DNA of 11,260 nt from positions 1-11,260 of the forward strand of contig JBCDIQ010000176.1 of assembly GCA_039024295.1 (NCBI GenBank), read 5' to 3'. The first letter of the stretch is position 1. Each line of letters begins with the position of its first letter. The DNA is from JBCDIQ01 sp039024295. GTDB taxonomy: Bacteria; Bacteroidota; Bacteroidia; J057. Shown piece after piece: positions 7,648 through 11,260 of the stretch. A model generated the notes under the pieces. That model was not told the origin of the DNA. It saw nothing but the letters and a program-made list of their open reading frames with translations, and did no database searches. The position numbers were made by a program, and so were the translations under genes.

Positions 7648-7726
7648 CTCTCTTTATCGATCATTTATAGCCTAACAAGCCACACGGGAGATGGTGAAAC
7701 GTATGGCAAAAATCCGATGAACATTC

Positions 7727-7745
7727 TGACAACCTGGAGGTTTCA
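7727..7745 (+). promoter_or_regulatory. Hairpin holding the Shine-Dalgarno sequence of the DUF2867 gene
   Basis: A good ribosome-binding sequence GGAGG (7736-7740) lies 12 bases before the ATG at 7753. It sits in a small hairpin: TGA(C)AACC (7727-7734, C7730 bulged) pairs with GGTTTCA (7739-7745) around a TGGA loop. A competing pairing of GTGAAAC (7694-7700) with GTTTCAC (7740-7746) is also possible, and would exclude the hairpin at 7679-7707. Translation of the downstream gene could therefore depend on RNA folding (inference). Confidence 0.4.
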
Positions 7746-7752
7746 CTAAGTA

Positions 7753-9234
<1,482 letters not shown>

Positions 9235-9289
9235 GGTTGCGCTGCATTTTCATCCCAACTTCTCATCAGAATATTGCGTAATTTGAGGC

Positions 9290-9943
9290 ATGGACCTGCA
9301 ATGGCTACGTCGACTAGTGCGCCAGGGTGAAGGGCAGCACTTGGAATTTAAGCGAAAGCTTCACCATCCAGATAAAATTGCCAAGGAAATGGTCGCCTTC
9401 GCCAATACGGAAGGTGGAGGGATTCTGTTGATTGGGGTTGATGACGATGGGACGATTTATGGAATCAAAAATGCAGAAGGAATCGCTTACACCTTCGAAG
9501 CTTTTCTGAAAGCCCATTGTAGACCGCCGCTTCCTTATCAACTACATTACATTTCGGTAGATGCTAAACGCAATGTGCTGGTATTCGATGTTGCAGAGGG
9601 CAAGCGAAAGCCTTATTTCTCACTGGAAGAGGACCGTAAACTGGCCCATGTGCGGGTCAAGGATATGTCCGTGAAAGCCAGTAAAGAGTTGGTGAAGCTA
9701 TTGCGGTACCACAATCGACCAAAGGGAGTGAATTTTGAGTATGGGGATCCTGAGCGAAAGTTGCTCCAATACCTGGAAGAGGCTCCATCTGCGACATTAG
9801 AGGAGGTTCAGAAGCTGTTAGCACTGCCCAGGCGCATTACTTCAGCGAAGTTGATCACCCTAGTGAGGGCAGGGTTACTCCACCTTCAACCTACCGAACG
9901 TGGAGATCGATTTAGCTTGGTAGAAGAAGCTTTTCAACGGTAA
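9290..9943 (+). CDS. AlbA_2 (Schlafen AAA_4-type) domain protein with predicted winged helix
   Basis: A 217-residue protein. Residues 14-110 match the AlbA_2/AAA_4 domain: the opening EGQHLEFKRKL (13-23), the helix KEMVAFANTEGGG (32-44), then ILLIGVDDDGTIYGI (45-59), all characteristic. This domain occurs in putative nucleic-acid-binding regulators and in Schlafen-like proteins and, despite many annotations as ATP-binding, lacks a Walker A motif here. The C-terminal part (about 150-215; LLQYLEEAPSATLEEVQKLL and a LITLVRAGLL helix) looks like a winged-helix DNA-binding domain, suggesting a transcriptional regulator. It starts 55 bp after the DUF2867 gene and ends 6 bp before the converging Uup stop. 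The target is unknown. Confidence 0.82.
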   Translation: MDLQWLRRLVRQGEGQHLEFKRKLHHPDKIAKEMVAFANTEGGGILLIGVDDDGTIYGIKNAEGIAYTFEAFLKAHCRPPLPYQLHYISVDAKRNVLVFDVAEGKRKPYFSLEEDRKLAHVRVKDMSVKASKELVKLLRYHNRPKGVNFEYGDPERKLLQYLEEAPSATLEEVQKLLALPRRITSAKLITLVRAGLLHLQPTERGDRFSLVEEAFQR

Positions 9944-9949
9944 AAGTTG

Positions 9950-11260
9950 TCATACAAACTCAGAAAGTTCCAGCCACCTGTCTGACTTGGCTTCCAGGTC
10001 AGATTTTAGTGCCGTCAATTCTTCGCTCCAAGTTGTGAGCTTTTCAAAGTCTGTTTCTCCCGATCCCAGCAACTCGTCCAACTCGGCCTTGCGGGTTTCC
10101 ATGGCATCAATTTCTGTTTCCAACTGTTCAAATTCCCGCTGTTCCTTGTAGGACAGTTTGGTTTTTTCTCGCTGGCGAGTGGCAGGAGCAGCCTCGGTCA
10201 CGGGTGTGCTGGGCTGCTTAGGCTTTTCTGCTTCGGCTTGCTGTTCCAACTGCCAACGAGTGTATTGGGAGTAACTCCCCGGAAAATCCTTGATTTTACC
10301 ATCCCCCTCGAATACCCATAAATGGTCAATCAGACGGTCCATGAAATAGCGGTCGTGGGAAACCACCATCAGGATGCCATCAAAATTCAGCAGGAATTCT
10401 TCTAGCCGTTGGAGGGTGATCAAGTCCAGGTCGTTGGTAGGTTCATCCAGGACCAGGAAGTTAGGGTTGGTCATGAGCACCCGTAATAGATGCAGACGCC
10501 GTTTTTCCCCTCCGCTCAGGGTTTCCACTCGCTGGTAATGACGGTGACGCGGGAATAGGAAGTACTCCAGCAAGGTCGCTGCAGAGATGGACTCGCTCTT
10601 GGTGTAGCTTACCTGCTCAGCTGCTTCGGTAACTACTTCTATGATCCGTTGACCTTCCTTGAATTCTAGGCCAGATTGGCGGTAATACCCGAAATGAATG
10701 GTTTCTCCCACCCGAATTTTTCCTGAATCCTGCGCCTCTGTGCCCAACAGCATGTTAATGAAGGTGGTTTTACCCACGCCATTTGGGCCAGCAATGCCGA
10801 TTCGCTCTCGTTTTTTGAACGTATAGGTGAAATCATCCACGATGTTGACCTCGCCAAATGCCTTGCGCAGTTTCTTGATCTCCATCACATTACCCCCAAT
10901 CCGCCGACCTTGTACCTGCAGGTTCAGCTGACTGGTATCGCGGAAGTTTCGGGCTTTTTCTCCCAGAGCTGTCGCAGATTCTATCCGTGATTTGGACTTA
11001 CTGGTTCTGGCCTTCGGAGAGCGGCGCAGCCATTCGAGTTCAGTTTTAAATAAACTGGCGGCCTTTTCCCGTTCCTTGTCTTGGAGCATTTCCCGCTCCA
11101 TCTTTTTCTCCAGGAAATAGGCATAATTACCTTTGTAGGTGTACAGGCTCCCATTTTCCAGCTCAAAAATTTCGTTGGTGATGCTATCCAAAAAATAGCG
11201 GTCGTGAGTTACCAGCAGGAGGCTTTGCTTACTGGTAGAAAGGAAGCCTTCCAGCCATTC
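9950..11260 (-). CDS. uup: Uup-type ABC-F ATPase, C-terminal part, 5' end outside window
   Basis: The frame is open from the stop (complement of 9950-9952) to the window edge, giving 437 residues without the N-terminus. The fragment starts at the end of the first nucleotide-binding domain, with its H-loop THDRYFLD (18-25). The interdomain linker follows, helical and charged (about 45-105). The second domain has Walker A GPNGVGKT (158-165), signature LSGGEKR (248-254), Walker B LVLDEPTNDLD (269-279) and H-loop SHDRYF (301-306). A Pro/Ala-rich spacer leads to a ~70-residue C-terminal coiled-coil domain (368-436), the mark of Uup rather than EttA or YheS. ABC-F proteins are cytosolic and act at the ribosome, not in transport; Uup is also linked to DNA-structure binding and transposon excision. 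No transmembrane segment is seen. Confidence 0.92.
   Translation of the reverse strand, partial: EWLEGFLSTSKQSLLLVTHDRYFLDSITNEIFELENGSLYTYKGNYAYFLEKKMEREMLQDKEREKAASLFKTELEWLRRSPKARTSKSKSRIESATALGEKARNFRDTSQLNLQVQGRRIGGNVMEIKKLRKAFGEVNIVDDFTYTFKKRERIGIAGPNGVGKTTFINMLLGTEAQDSGKIRVGETIHFGYYRQSGLEFKEGQRIIEVVTEAAEQVSYTKSESISAATLLEYFLFPRHRHYQRVETLSGGEKRRLHLLRVLMTNPNFLVLDEPTNDLDLITLQRLEEFLLNFDGILMVVSHDRYFMDRLIDHLWVFEGDGKIKDFPGSYSQYTRWQLEQQAEAEKPKQPSTPVTEAAPATRQREKTKLSYKEQREFEQLETEIDAMETRKAELDELLGSGETDFEKLTTWSEELTALKSDLEAKSDRWLELSEFV

Larger units (their letters stand above)
7257..7746 (+). mobile_element. ORF-less group II intron-like structured RNA (3' end and domain V uncertain)
   Basis: The block begins GTGCG (7257-7261), the group II 5' splice-site consensus. 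Two guide pairings fit: IBS1 GATATT (7251-7256) with GATATC (7461-7466), six pairs including one G-U; and IBS2 GTGGTA (7244-7249) with TACCGC (7423-7428), six pairs including one G-U. EBS2 lies before EBS1, about 165 and 205 bases into the element, as in domain I. GGCT (7267-7270) could pair with AGCC (7503-7506) to close domain I. Other perfect hairpins are at 7331-7347, 7352-7365, 7433-7458, 7575-7599 and 7622-7647. No intron-encoded reverse transcriptase is present. The best domain V candidate, GCCACACG/CGTATGGC (7679-7707), has one mismatch and lacks a clear GAAA-capped upper stem, so the 3' boundary is a guess. It may be a relic, a trans-acted minimal intron, or an unrelated structured RNA. 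Confidence 0.5.

Noticed and set aside
7458..7664. 68-codon minus-strand open frame in the non-coding block
   Set aside because: Its composition and lack of any recognisable motif, and its position over strong hairpins, point to chance.
9279..9285. TAATTTG as a -7 element for the AlbA_2 gene
   Set aside because: It is one base short of the consensus, would sit almost on the start codon, and has no TTG partner upstream.

Overview
The window reads as chromosomal DNA from a Bacteroidota bacterium, possibly a marine Saprospiria- or Cytophagia-like lineage. The basis is gene content (paired imelysins with a DUF1111 di-haem protein, TIGR01777 and DUF2867 NAD(P)-fold proteins, a serine hydrolase with a C-terminal lipocalin-like domain), a promoter-like TTG/TAnnTTTG pair of the Bacteroidota type, and weak or absent Shine-Dalgarno sequences at several starts. 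Genus-level placement is a guess. Nothing looks like a phage, a plasmid or a CRISPR array.

Layout: (1) 1-3533, plus strand, an iron-related cluster: the C-terminal part of an imelysin (M75) protein, a perfect GAAA-loop hairpin with a U-tract (508-546), a di-haem c-type cytochrome lipoprotein (DUF1111), a second imelysin-like lipoprotein overlapping it by one base, and a Fur-family zinc-binding regulator. (2) 3530-4414, minus strand, a TIGR01777/YfcH-type NAD(P)-fold protein whose stop codon interlocks with the stop of the Fur gene. (3) 4506-7175, plus strand, a candidate promoter, an exported beta-lactamase-fold serine hydrolase and, 7 bp further on, aroB (3-dehydroquinate synthase). (4) 7176-7752, 577 bp without a credible protein gene but full of strong hairpins. 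From 7257 it carries signs of the 5' half of a group II intron: a GTGCG boundary, two exon/intron guide pairings (IBS1/EBS1 and IBS2/EBS2) in the right order, and a possible domain I closing stem. No reverse transcriptase is present and domain V is not convincing, so it is an ORF-less intron, a degraded relic, or another structured RNA. (5) 7753-9234, a DUF2867 NAD(P)-fold protein whose Shine-Dalgarno sequence sits in a hairpin. (6) 9290-9943, a small AlbA_2 (Schlafen-type) protein with a predicted winged helix. (7) 9950-11260, minus strand, the C-terminal two thirds of a Uup-type ABC-F ATPase, cut by the window edge.

The first cluster fits envelope iron handling: imelysins and DUF1111 cytochromes are recurrent partners, and a Fur-type sensor lies next to them. 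The terminator-like hairpin after the first imelysin suggests that gene is expressed above the rest. The remaining genes look like ordinary housekeeping or peripheral metabolism. The most unusual part of the window is the structured non-coding block at 7257-7750.
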